From Cornus controversa (Eukaryota > Streptophyta > Magnoliopsida > Cornales > Cornaceae), in contig CM048852.1 in the NCBI GenBank assembly GCA_026545225.1, positions 14,523,146 to 14,587,145 of the forward strand: a stretch of 64,000 bases of DNA. Reading direction: 5' to 3'. Position numbers and translations under genes: made by a program. Under the pieces are notes generated by a model. It worked only from the letters and a program-made list of their open reading frames with translations. It searched no databases and was not told the origin of the DNA. Positions within the stretch are counted from its first letter, which is position 1. Every line of letters begins with the position of its first letter. This document shows, piece by piece, positions 12,736 through 23,600 of the stretch.

Positions 12736-12967
12736 TGTAAGGACCGGAATAATTTTGACCGGTTCCGGGTGAATTTTGACCGGATTAAAATTTTTTGGAT
12801 TAATTAAATCCGGAAGGGCGTGAATCTATATATATATATATTTTTTGAATTATATATATATATATATATGGAAGACCTGGACATTATAACATAAATATGT
12901 TGGAGTATATATATATGTGTTGTACATTGTGAGAGCGTATATAATATATATATATATGGAGACATAA

Positions 12968-12999
<32 letters not shown>

Positions 13000-13244
13000 G
13001 TTTATGGGATTACATTATATGGTCGGAGGATGCATATATATGTATACATAGTAGGTGGATGTATTTATATATTAATTATAAATATATGGGTGTACATGTG
13101 TGTACTTATAAGTAGATGGAGGAGAATAGTTTTGTACAAGTATATGTGTAGTATTATGGATGTATATATAATATATACATATACATATATATGATATATA
13201 CATATACATATATATGTGGACAAAAGAGAGGTTGGTGAGAATGT

Positions 13245-14300
13245 GTGGACCAAAATGAAAGGAGAAGAGACCAAGTGTGGTCTTGGCTGAAGGGGGAAAA
13301 AGGAAGAAAAAAAGAAAGAAAAAGAAGGAAAAGAAGAGAAAAAGAAGAAAAGGAAAAAGAAAAAAAAAAGAAAAAAAAAAGGAGAGAAGTCAGGAGAAAG
13401 AGAGAGAGACCAAAGGAGAGAAGGAGGAGCCGCCGATTCCGGTGCCGGCGGTGGCTGTGGCTACCGACTGTTTGCGGTGGCTGAAGCGGCTATTCTTGGT
13501 GGTGACTCTCAGCTGGTACGGTGGACCGAATGGTGGGGACTGTATGGGTTCTCACGGCTGGGTTTTTGGTTAGTTTCGATGACTCTAGCAGCGGCGGTGG
13601 AGGTGTTTTCGACCGTGGGGTCGGATGGCGGTATGAGGCTGCTTGGGCTTGTGACAGAGGTGGTCAATGGGTTGCTGGTGGTTCGATTTTGGGTTGAGCA
13701 CGACTGGGTCGTGTTTGGTTCGATTGGGAGCTTCGGTAGTGGCAGTCCTTGCTGGGTTTGTTCACGGTGGTCGTTGGCCGTGATGGTGTCAGTGGTGGTC
13801 TGTTAGAGGTGGCCGGAGTGGTTGGGTATGGCCGCTAGTGGCTGGCTGGGTCTTTTCCTCGGGTATGGCTGGTGGTGCTCGATTTTGTGGCCTTGGGTGG
13901 GGCTGTTCCGACCTCGGTGGTGGCTGTTTGGCTGGAGAGGATGGCTCGGCTAGTAGCTGTTTATGGTTGAGGTGGTGTTGGGTCCAGGTGGCTACAACCG
14001 TATTGATGAAGATGGATGGAGGTTAATTCTCCATCGTTTCATGGTGGTGCTGAGGGGTTGTCGTGGTGGGTTTCATGGCTACCGTGAGGTGGTCCACGGC
14101 AGGTAAAGGCAATGGTGGTGCTCATGGCTTCATGGATAGCCGTGGTTGGTGCTTACGGCTGGGTTGATTTTGGATCCATGATGGTTGGCTTGTTGGTGGC
14201 TGCCATGGTGAGTTGGTGGCTTGGGTAGTGGCCTATGGCTGATGGTTCATGACTGGTGGGTCTTGAAGTTGGGCCATGGGTTTGGTATTTTAATTGGACT
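13245..14300 (+). repeat. Purine-rich run followed by GC-rich GGTGGC-type block in the LTR
   Basis: 13245-13430 is almost pure A/G. 13430-14300 is rich in GGTGGC, GGCTGTGG and CGGTGGT words, in strong contrast to the AT-rich surroundings. Plus-strand open frames here encode Lys/Arg/Glu runs or Trp/Gly-rich sequence with no family resemblance. The position suggests a transcribed LTR leader. No function is assigned. Confidence 0.6.
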
Positions 14301-15755
14301 CATAAAATGGTGTTTGATGATGGAGATCATATGGGCTTAGACCATGAAATTGGGTTAGGCTACCTACTTTATTTATGGTTATGATTTGGGCTTCCATAGT
14401 TGTAGTTCTCAGTTGAGTCTCGGGCCAAGCTTGGTTGTGTATGGTGACGGTGGCTCACGGTTTTGGGCATGGTGGGGAGTAGTTTGGTTCAGCTATGGTG
14501 CGTTGATGGATTATTGGGCTACCATATTTAAAATGGTCCAAGCATGGAAATTATAAAGGGGAAGGAAATGGTTCAGAGGATTGTCGTGTGGACTTTGACA
14601 CGGGACTGGACCGGATATGGAGATGGACCGTTTTGCAAGCGCGAACTTAGCGAAAGCTGGACCTAAGGCAAGTTGATTCTTGCCTCTATCTCGTACGTAT
14701 ATATTTTAATTACGTCGTTAATTTTACATATGTTCTTTAATTGCTCATATGTGGTATTTATATATATATATATAGGTGCTTATATATATTTGTAAATGTG
14801 GTTATGGTATATATGTGAGTATATACGTAGGATGTGAGTATATATATATATAGGAGTGTATATATATATATATATATACATTTGAGATACGAAAGCATGT
14901 TAGATTTAAATGTTTCCTTGCATTGTGATATGCATGTACGGTATAGATTAAAGTTTATGAAAAGTATGCTAAATAATACATGTTTAGCTATGTGTTGTAT
15001 TGTATGCATATGTGGCTTTTATGCATGGTGTTAAATATATATGTGATTATATATTTGTAATAGTAGTGGAAATGCTTGCTATATATATGAATATGGTTTT
15101 GGCGAGAAATTGAAAGGCATGTTTATGATGTGCTAAGTGATTTATATGTCCTTAATACATATAGGGTGACGGAATATATATGTGGTTGTATATATGGTGG
15201 ATGAAAAGCATGCTAGTTACTTGTAGTAAATGCATGTCTTGAGTGGAAGCATGATTATATTTATGCTAGTATACATGCATATGTGACTATATGCAGGATG
15301 TGACATATACGTGTTTATATGTGGGAATGTGGATATGAGATGCATGCTAACTTTATTTATATATCGAATGTGTGCATTGGTTATAACATGATAAAAGTGT
15401 GCTAAAGTTGAAGTTGTTTGCATATATGAGGTATTATGCGGGTTTTGAACATGTATGTGCTATATGTGTTGGAATGTAAGGAGAAACATGCTAAATACTT
15501 CTTTTTAGTATTCATAAGCATAGGTTGATGCATGAAAATATTATGCTATGTATATATGCATCTATATTGCATATATGGGAGGGAAATGACACATACGTAG
15601 TTATATGTGGGTTTATGTAGAGAGAAATGCATGTTATGTACTTATATACTAGCTAGTGCATTGGGATAGCATAAAATAAAATGCTTGATTACGTATGCAT
15701 CCATATTGCATATATGGGAGGTTACGGGAAAATTAAGGCAAAAAGAGGTGCACGG

Positions 15756-16026
15756 GACTTCGGAGTGGTCCAACCGTGTCACGAGAAGTGGTATAATTTT
15801 TCACTATGTATGGCCCTCGGAGTGGACCCGCCATACAAAGGCTTTGTGCCTAGAATCAGAGTGTGTCCAATGTTAGTGAGTTTCGGAGTTGTCCCCTCAC
15901 ATAATGGCAATCCTATACATTGTCATTGTAGGATGACCTTTCAGAGTGGTCCAGGTCATAGGATGGTTATCAGAGTTGTCCTAGGTCACATGATCCTCGG
16001 AGCGGGCCAATCATGTGGGGTATCGG
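15756..16026. repeat. Degenerate repeats of CGGAGTGGTCC
   Basis: About seven occurrences of (C/T)(G/C)(G/A)GAGT(G/T)GTCC (CGGAGTGGTCC, CGGAGTGGACC, CGGAGTTGTCC, CAGAGTGGTCC, CAGAGTTGTCC, CGGAGCGGGCC), each followed by short inverted words. Related words recur at 12405-12510 just before the LTR (TTCGGAGTTGCCC, CTCGGAGTTGTCC). Confidence 0.65.
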
Positions 16027-16776
16027 ATAAGGGCTGAGAGCGAGAGTATGTGCAAGCCTTGATGCTTGTATTATGTATCGGATTATGACCGTGGAAGGTG
16101 AAAATACCTTTATGCTTATGTGTTTATCTGTTAAGCATGTTTTTTCTGTTTAAATGCATCTATATTGTATTTGAGACGTGCTACTTGATGAGTAGGAGAC
16201 GTGGTTGTTAATTTACATTGTTTATGTAAATGCTTTGACATATATGTTCTGTATACATATTGATATTGGATGTGTATTATTTTTGAGCATATTCTAAATA
16301 GTTTTCATAAGTCATGTGCAGTAGATTTTGTATGTTCATATGTGCTAGAGTAGCCATATACATTGCTGGTTCATGCATACTAGGATGAGCATGATTTAAA
16401 TATTGTGATATATTTAAATGTGTATATTTTTGAGAATATGTGAGGATCGACCTGCTGCAGCGGTGATAGTATGGTTCTACATACCTTGTTGGGCCTTTGA
16501 GCTCACCCCCTCCCAGGTTTTGCAGGTATTGCTGATTACGGAGTTAGTTAGGAAACTGACAGCACCAGTTATAGAGGTAGTGTCTAGATTCCTTAGAATC
16601 TGATGTATGTCCAGGATAATGGGTAGATAGATACATTACATTTGGATTAAATGTATCGGATGATTATGTTGATTCAGTTCCTTCAGTTGTATTTTATTCA
16701 TGTGATGTATGTATATAATACGGATATTCAAGGACTGAGACATGTATTTTTGATTGTATTATACATGTTGTAAAAA

Positions 16777-16910
16777 TGCTGGGGGGACACGTGCGCAGAA
16801 GTGTCCATTTTGATTGTTAGATATAAATGCTGGGGGGACACGTGCCCAGAAGTGTCCATTTTGATTGTTAGATATAAATGCCGGGGGGACACGTGCTCAG
16901 AAGTGTCCAT
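16777..16910. repeat. Three 51-bp tandem repeats, each with a G-box core
   Basis: Units start at 16777, 16828 and 16879, an exact 51-bp period. Each contains GGGGGGACACGTGC followed by CAGAAGTGTCC. GGACAC and GTGTCC are complementary and flank ACGTG, so each unit holds a G-box/ABRE-like core inside a potential hairpin. The last unit is truncated. Confidence 0.85.
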
Positions 16911-17809
16911 ATGAATTTAAAGCAGGTATAACATGCCAGGATCTGATTTATTAGAATGGGTCATGCCTAATTTTCGTAAAAATAATAGGAAATTGAGATT
17001 GTATGATCAAGTGGTGGTTAGAGCGTGAGGGGATCTCACACCTCGATTTCCGGGCCTCGGGAATCGAGGCGTGACATTACATATGAACTAAAACATACCA
17101 ACATACTTAAAACATAAATACAATGTTTTCCATCTAGTCCGCATGACCACAAGCTGGCATGGATAACTAACATTACATGGTTTAAGCATAAACCTTCAAA
17201 ATTTATCCAAATGACCATTATGTTATAATTAAATTCCAAAACCTCCACAAGTGACTATGAAGTCCCTTTCATCCGTCCTTGACGCATAACCTGAAAAATG
17301 TTGGGGGGATCGAGCAGGGTAAGCACCACGACGGCTCAGTAGAGATAACCAAACCCACCTAAGCATCGACTCGACACTAACCTACATGATATGCATCATG
17401 TCATCCCTACGCTACATGGCATTCTTAAACTCTCATGTTATCAACAAGGCAACAACATAACAATTAGCAAGTAATCACTCAACCATTTATGAACATAAAA
17501 CAACACAATATGCCTCTCAATTTCACAAACAACAATCTTAACATGAATTCACAATTCATGAACCAAACTCAATCTAGCCCCAAGTATTCAACTCCACAAA
17601 TTTTCTAAATGTCATAACCGAAATCCTTTCAACCTCATAACCTAACATTTCCACAACCATCAAGATTATCACATGTTGACACCTGTCAACCTCAAGATTG
17701 TCACTATGGTTCCTCTTCAATTGAAAACTGCCAATTGAAAGAGAGAAATCTGTTTTTCCAACAATTGGAATCCGCTAATTGGTGTCATAAACTCATCACC
17801 ATCCACCAT

Positions 17810-18589
17810 TGATGTGGCTAAACTCAGATTATATTGTAAGCTTAATTTTTGCCCTTTTTATCAAAATATAATTTAACCACTCACAAGAGCACGAATCTTT
17901 GTAGATAGGGTTCTATATAGAGGGTATCGATCCCACGAGGACTAATCGTAATTGTCTTAAAGAAAGATTAATTCCACTTTAATCCTAAAAACAAGGTTTT
18001 GAATTTTTGTTTATAAAACTATTGCATGAATGTAATGACAATAAAAGTAAAGAGTTTAAAGTTGGGAGAGAGAACTAGGGTTGGTTTCCACCACTAGCCA
18101 TTCACATGTTCATAATTGTAGCAAGCATGGGATTCATAAATTAAATGCCTAACAATGTCATTAGGCTTGTATCAAGAAGGTCCCCAAGTGTCTTGTTCAA
18201 CTCAGACAATCCCCCTAAGTCGTGCAAAAAGGGAGATTTTGTTGCAAGTGGGAGAGCAGGTGAGCAAGTGGGCAAGTGGCTTCTGCAGAATCTCGATCAA
18301 TCGAGATTGGATCTCGATTGATCGAGATTTTGATTAATCGAAATAAGATCTCGATCAATCGAGATCTCGATTGATCGAGATCAACATCTCGATTGATTAA
18401 GATGTCTTTGGCTGCATTTTTTATTTTTGTCCTTCAGCTGCAAAAAGCCTCAAACCTTGCTCCTTTCACTACAAGACCTGCAAAACATCAAAAACACAAA
18501 AATACCGTAAACATATCTCGGTAAACGCAAAAACAGAACTAACAAATGCAATAAAGATGGTTCAAATGCATAGAATTGAACACTTATCA
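17810..18589 (-). mobile_element. 3' LTR of the Athila-type element (780 bp)
   Basis: Plus-strand edges TGATGTGGCTAAACTC and GAATTGAACACTTATCA. Relative to the 5' LTR it lacks 647 bp, at a point where the longer copy has the direct repeat CTTGT on both sides (26259-26263 and 26906-26910). It has 22 extra bases inside the near-palindrome array. Confidence 0.9.
18283..18405. repeat. Near-palindrome array in the 3' LTR
   Basis: About seven head-to-tail copies of TCTCGATTGATCGAGAT and TCTCGATCAATCGAGAT with variants, partly overlapping, so long hairpins are possible. Confidence 0.85.
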
Positions 18590-18603
18590 CACCCCCAAAC
18601 TTA
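18590..18603 (-). other. Polypurine tract of the Athila-type element
   Basis: Plus strand CACCCCCAAACTTA, i.e. TAAGTTTGGGGGTG on the coding strand, immediately before TGATAAGTG of the LTR. This is the usual tract of Athila/Tat elements. Confidence 0.85.
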
Positions 18604-20428
18604 CATATTGCTAGTCCCTTAGCAATGCAATATTACAAAAATAAAATTAACTATCCTATACAAAAGTTTAATCATGCTCAGTCTTCAACTAGATAAAGGG
18701 CGATCATCCGTTCATTTCACATTTGGCAAATGCAACAAGTATTATAGAACTATGTGGTCATTAGCAAAAATGGACTTTCACAAGCTACAAATAAACGACG
18801 GTCCCCATATGATGGCCAACCCGAACAAACATACCAATTCCGACCCCAAAATCCTCTTTGAAAAGTGAACATGCATTCTAACGCGTGGCTTTTGTCATAT
18901 TTGGAGAAGAAAAAGAACAAATCTATTTTTAAGAGAAAAACTCATTGAAAACGCTCGACACAGCTGTTCATTATCACAAAACATTCATGATTGCTCATGT
19001 GCGGATGACCGTGCACTGCTTAGCTCTTTTTGCTTTCTTGTAAGCCCATGTACCGGCATTGGGCCAATGACTCCCAAACCAAATGGCTTTAGGGCATTAG
19101 GTGAAGAAGCACCCTTTGGACTTAATAACCAAGCTTACAAGGCGATGAGCTTAAGCAAGCCACCCGCTTATTATTGCTCAACCTTGCACACTTATACGCG
19201 AATACTCCCTGCGTTGAGGCATAGAGATCCAGTTTATTGAGTGAGAAGGCTTATTGCAAATTTTTCCTTTTTCTCTCTTCTTTTTTTTTTTTTTTTTTTT
19301 TACAACAACCGGAAGAACTTATTCTTTAAGTTGTTCAGATAAAAACAGAAATTTACAAAATTCTCCCTCAGACTTATACCCCACAGTTTAAAATGCATGT
19401 GTGCGAATTTGTGTGGTTAAGGACAAATTTAGGGCAAGAACTGTACGTGTTCAAATTTGGACAAAAATGTAGACCGTTCTAGCTTCTTATATAGCTCGCA
19501 AAAAGTGTGGGTATTTACAATGTTAAAGTTCTTAACTACCTGCTGCATTTACCTCGGACATTTATCCGAATGAACTTCCTTTAAAAAGCAAGACATCATA
19601 GCAAGCATGCAAAAATATCAAGAAAAGAAAAAGAAAAAGAAATTTTTTTTTTCTACAATGACACTCAATATTACGACTGAACATTGCATGCATATGCAAG
19701 TGGTATAGCATACCGCACCCCCAAACTTATATGGAACATTGTCCTCAATGTTTGGACAAGAAGAACAAAGAAAGAAGTTACCGGGATTGCAGAATGCGAC
19801 AAAAATGGTATTCTACAGTAGTGGTTATCCTGTAAATAAGAAAAACCTGCACAGAACACCAACTGGATACCACGAGCATTAAAAGGAACAAAAAGTATAT
19901 TAAAAGAGCATAATAAAATCATTATGCACAAATGGACAATGTCAAGATCACTGCATATCTAAGGGTCTGAACTGGTGTTTCCCAATTGTCTAAGAGGTCT
20001 ATGCGATAAGATATTAACTATCCAGACACGCTAACGTATAGCATGCAAAGGGGCTGCCTTTCTTTATTATCGCCATACTGCGTTGAAGCAATCTCAACAG
20101 TATTGGGAATTAAAACCAGGCGGTAATAAACGGAAATCATCAACTGAATCGCATATAACAATTAGGCAAGTGGTACTACATACATAGTCAAAGTATAGAG
20201 AACAGATATAATGGCAGAGAGCAAAAATAAAGACAGGAAAGATAACACATGGTATAACAGAAAAGATAAATATATTCCATAAATATGAAAATAAGTTTTG
20301 TACAAAGTGTACAGGCATCTGGAATACTCATAAAAACTAAAAATGAAAGAAAATATGGCCAACATGGCCTATCAAACATAAAGAAAGAAGAATACAGAAA
20401 GTAAAGCATAACGGATAAATAAAAGCAG
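18604..20428 (-). other. 3' noncoding region of the Athila-type element
   Basis: No coding sequence seen. It includes a poly-T run near 19282-19302 and a second polypurine-like motif at 19715-19732 (GCACCCCCAAACTTATAT on the plus strand), nearly the same as the tract next to the LTR. Open frames at 19671-20409 are AT-rich, hydrophobic by composition and not supported. Confidence 0.6.
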
Positions 20429-21647
20429 CTACTCGAGGGCGGGTGGTGGTGGTGGTGGCGTGGGAGTAGAAGTGGAGGTGGAAGCTCGACCTGCGAACAG
20501 GAACTGCAGGTCCTGCCGGAAGGCTTGGAACTCGTCTAGATTCGCTCTCTGACCCTGTGCCAGAGAAGAAATGTCCGATTGAATGCCCTCCAGCTGACTC
20601 TGCATCACCTGGACGTGCTCCTTAAAACCCTGCTGGAGCCGCTCAACATCAGCTGCGAGGCAGGAATAGCCAATCGCCAGGATGTCATGCCGCTCTGCAG
20701 CAATATCCATCTCCTCCTCCTCCATCTCCTCATCATCGAACCCATCCCCTGCAGGCTCTCCCTCCTCCATCTCCACCGGGGCATCCATATCTACATCGGC
20801 TGGTGGATCGCCCTGGTGGTCCTGACACTCTAAGTGTCGCCTCACCCGCTCCCACTGAGTAGATGTGAAGCGGGTGGGCGGTGCCAACTGAATGTCAGTA
20901 CCACTGACAGGTATACTGGCACGACTAAGAAAAATGGCGACCAGGAAAGGAAAGGGTAGCCGCCAGCTCGCTGCTCGCTGCATCCTCTTGTTGACGAGGC
21001 CGTCCAGACCTTGAACATCTACCCACATACCAGCGACGGGATAGAAAACCACGTCCCCGTGTGGAAAGCGTAGAGGCAACGGAGGAGGTCGCCCCTGCGC
21101 TCTGCCACATGCTGCAGGGGACACGCGTTCTTGATGAGAACGGTGTCCAGGAACCACAGTCTGCTCAGGCACATCGATTTGGACATGCAATTGTGACTGG
21201 GCGTGGTAAACGCCTCGCCACACATGTCCATCACGATGGAGAACAGTGTCGAGTCTGCTGAAAGGGCGGCCCTGTAAAGCGGTCGACCGTCCTGGTCAAC
21301 CATATCTAGCGGCTTCTGGTGAGGGACGCCGAGCATCTGCGCAATCCAGCTCGGTGTAATCATAATCGTCGTGGTGCCCACGACCGTCTCTAATGTGTCT
21401 GGCGCTGTGCAGGAGTAAGCCATGCACTCGTAGAAGACCTGCACTAAGCGCTTGTGTGCCACGTCAGTGGGAGGCACATATAGTCGGTCGAGGCGACGCC
21501 TCCTGAGCTCGGCGATAGTCCACGCGCTGTCGGGACGCGTCTCGAACTCTGTCAAATCAAAAATTTACTCCGGGTGAAACTTTCGAGACCGGAAGGCTCG
21601 CCCGGGCACGTCTCGAACAGAGCCGGGGCATTCTTCACCCTCGCCAT
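20429..21647 (-). pseudogene. 3' ORF of Athila-type element (plant transposon protein / env-position ORF), frameshifted
   Basis: Function is unknown; this ORF occupies the position of the env-like ORF of Athila elements and resembles the family annotated as putative plant transposon protein. The likely start is the ATG at 21647-21645 (MARVKNAPALFE), soon followed by a frameshift. The 21555-21060 part holds LVQVFYECMAY and ITPSWIAQMLGVP, the hallmark (F-Y..M ... I...LG.P) of the family. A second frameshift near 21058 leads into VVFYPVAGMW and VNKRMQRAASWRLPFPFLVA. The C-terminal part is acidic (EEMEEEEMD), then a likely coiled coil (ADVERLQQGFKEHVQVMQSQ) and a Ser/Thr/Pro-rich end finishing at 20429. 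Base composition is more GC-rich than gag. Confidence 0.65.
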
Positions 21648-22775
21648 GATCTCGGAGCAGTCTGCACTTTATTCCAAGAATTACGTAAATACAAGATAAA
21701 ATGAGAAAAATTCTAAACTAAGAATAAACTAAAAGAAGAAAAATGAAAATGAGGTCCTAGTCCATGATGCTGACAAGAATTCAAAAAGTCGCTCTCAAAG
21801 AGGCAGTGTAAGCGGATGCAACCGAAACGAAGGTGCCGCGGTTGCAAACCGTACATTTAGCATTTGAAACAAAGAGAATGCAATATTTCCCCCATAGATG
21901 AATTCTTATCCCCCGAAAATCCACAAACTCCCATTACGAATATCGCAATCGCACCTATCCAACCCAACATCAACTGTCTATGTTTATTACGCCGTAAAAC
22001 TATCAAAAATAGCGAGAAAGTACGCAAAAATGTAGCCATGCATCACTTACCTCAAGGTGAAGATGACGCCCGGCACAAACAGAAGAAGACCCACTCGCAG
22101 CCGCGAAGAGAAGGACGTGAGTGTGCTCGCGGTGATCTCGGACTATGTCGAACGGCAGTGGATGATCAGGAATAGAAGATCAAGCGCGGGATGGTGCTTG
22201 GAGAATCTCTTGATCACTCGAAGAAGAGAAGGAAGTTGGACGGTTTGAGGAAGAAATGTGGAAATGAGAGGGAAGCCCAACAGTTTAAATACTAGCTCGG
22301 CTCACGTGCAGGCATCGCGTGCATCTCGATTGATCGAGATGTGCATCTCGATCAATCGAGATTTCGATTAATTGAAATCACCTTCGATCAATCGAGATTC
22401 TTCCTTCGATCAATCGAAATCCCATTTCAATCAATCGAAATTTTGATCGATTGAGGACCTATCGAAGTGATATCGAAGAATACTACCTCTCGGGACTTTG
22501 GATTTGGTAACTCTCTACAATTTTTTAATCAATTGAGACTGAAATCTTGATTAATCAAAATCTCGATTGATCGAGATCTTGGTTTCGATTGATCGAGATG
22601 CTCAAAAACAGCCAGCTTAAGTTATGCTTTAGGGACTTGGACTTTTGGGACTTAGATACTAAATTGCTTAGATACTAAACCTACTTTGGATTTAAAAAGG
22701 GACATCATGGAAGCATGATAGCTACCATGGCTACGCCACCTTACACGTCTATGACACGACGTCCGGATCGGCTCA
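21648..22775 (-). other. Spacer between integrase tail and 3' ORF
   Basis: No convincing coding sequence. 22320-22605 is a dense near-palindrome array. The 21860-22250 frames on the plus strand are short and show no family signature. Confidence 0.6.
22320..22605. repeat. Largest near-palindrome array (CGATTGATCGA family)
   Basis: About fourteen units such as ATCTCGATTGATCGAGAT, CTTCGATCAATCGAGATT, ATTTCAATCAATCGAAAT and TTTTGATCGATTGAGG, with arms changing together (CTC/GAG or TTC/GAA), so pairing is kept while sequence drifts. Confidence 0.85.
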
Positions 22776-23600
22776 CTAGTCAAAATATACGGGATCCGTC
22801 AAAGTGACGACATTCACGTATTCGGTGGTAACTTGGTCATCCACGCATACTTTTAAGCGCTGCCCGTTTACTTTGAACAACGAGTCGTCTTTCAAGTCCT
22901 TCAATTCCACTGCTCTGTGGGGAGGGACGAAATTAATCAACGGAGGAAATGGGTCTCTAGGAACTCTCCATTTAGGCACATCCATGACAGTATTGACATC
23001 GAGCATTGAGTTGACTTCACATATGGATTGCTCAATGTCAAAATTGTCACAGTTGAAGTGATTTAGGCATGCCTCTAAAGGATCCTTGGAAAGAATAGAC
23101 GGAAGTGCTTCTTGAACAAGGTCTTCCACTACATCAACACAAAAGCACTCACTTTCGTCTTCGGATGTGTGGTGGGAAGCATTGAAGATGTTCAAGCGGA
23201 CTTTCATATTCCCGAAAGAGATGTCCATCACTCCGGTACGGCAATTAACGCAAGCGTTTTCCGTGGTAAAAAATGGACGACCTAGAATGATAGGAATATG
23301 TCGATTCGGATTTTGGACCGGTTCCGTGTCAAGGACTATGAAGTCCACCGGAAAGTAGAATTTGTCCACTTGAATGATTACATCCTCAATTATGCCACGT
23401 GGTTGCTTCACCGAGCGGTCAGCAAGTTGCAACACAACCGTGGTATGCTTGAGTTCCCCCAAACCTAGTTGTTGGTAAACTGAGAATGGAAGCAAATTGA
23501 CACTAGCCCCTAAATCAAGAAGTGCCTTTTTAAAAGATTGATTTCCGATGGTGCACGAAATGGTCGGAGCACCTGGATCTTTGAATTTAGGAGGGGCTTG
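22776..23600 (-). CDS. Retroviral-type aspartic protease fused in frame to integrase C-terminal tail
   Basis: The protease core begins near 23530 with KKALLDLGASVNLLPFSVY. DLGA is the usual catalytic motif of Athila proteases and is intact. It continues with the flap-region VVLQLADRSVKQPRGIIEDV and the second-half motif HIPIILGRPFF. Then comes an acidic linker, ending in WRVPRDPFPPL, which in full elements leads into reverse transcriptase. Here it runs straight into VELKDLKDDSLFKVNGQRLK and ends at VVTLTDPVYFD, a typical Athila integrase tail. The frame stays open through the junction. A TAA stop at 23601-23603 separates it from the gag side. RT, RNase H and integrase core are lost. Confidence 0.8.
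   Translation of the reverse strand, partial: QAPPKFKDPGAPTISCTIGNQSFKKALLDLGASVNLLPFSVYQQLGLGELKHTTVVLQLADRSVKQPRGIIEDVIIQVDKFYFPVDFIVLDTEPVQNPNRHIPIILGRPFFTTENACVNCRTGVMDISFGNMKVRLNIFNASHHTSEDESECFCVDVVEDLVQEALPSILSKDPLEACLNHFNCDNFDIEQSICEVNSMLDVNTVMDVPKWRVPRDPFPPLINFVPPHRAVELKDLKDDSLFKVNGQRLKVCVDDQVTTEYVNVVTLTDPVYFD

Larger units (their letters stand above)
7219..17076. mobile_element. Composite of two Tekay-like elements with inverted LTRs
   Basis: The left edge is TGTCACGCCCCGG and the right edge is AATCGAGGCGTGACA. It is flanked by TTACA at 7214-7218 and TTACA at 17077-17081. The left LTR (7219-10240) is in minus orientation and the right LTR (12736-17076) in plus orientation. Each is preceded by its own polypurine tract on the inner side, so both look like 3' LTRs pointing outward. 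Their sequences differ strongly, so they come from different families. The 2.5 kb between them mostly reads as plus-strand internal DNA. Either a hybrid molecule integrated, or two neighbouring elements lost their 5' parts in one deletion and the matching flanks are chance. Confidence 0.65.
12736..17076 (+). mobile_element. Right LTR of the composite (plus orientation, 4341 bp)
   Basis: Starts TGTAAGGACCGGAA after a polypurine tract and ends AATCGAGGCGTGACA. In order it holds TA-rich microsatellites (12826-13215), a purine-only run and a GC-rich block (13245-14300), further TA repeats (14758-14880), GGAGTGGTCC-type repeats (15756-16026), GAGCTCACCCCCTCCC near 16500, and three 51-bp G-box repeats (16777-16910). 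At 4.3 kb it is long for the lineage. Open frames inside it (for example 13477-13806) are low-complexity and not treated as genes. Confidence 0.75.

Noticed and set aside
13245..13573. Lys/Arg-rich open frames
   Set aside because: Direct translation of a purine-only run.
13477..13806. 109-codon plus-strand open frame
   Set aside because: Low-complexity Trp/Gly/Val-rich translation of the GC-rich LTR block, with no family signature.
18155..18337. 60-codon open frame ending in RDWISIDRDFD
   Set aside because: Translation of the near-palindrome array in the LTR; the same frame recurs in the other LTR at 26784-27086 for the same reason.
20579..20833. 84-codon plus-strand open frame
   Set aside because: Antisense shadow of the Athila-type 3' ORF.
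22320..22605. Possible satellite or CRISPR array
   Set aside because: Units are unevenly spaced near-palindromes without unique spacers and lie inside a retrotransposon.
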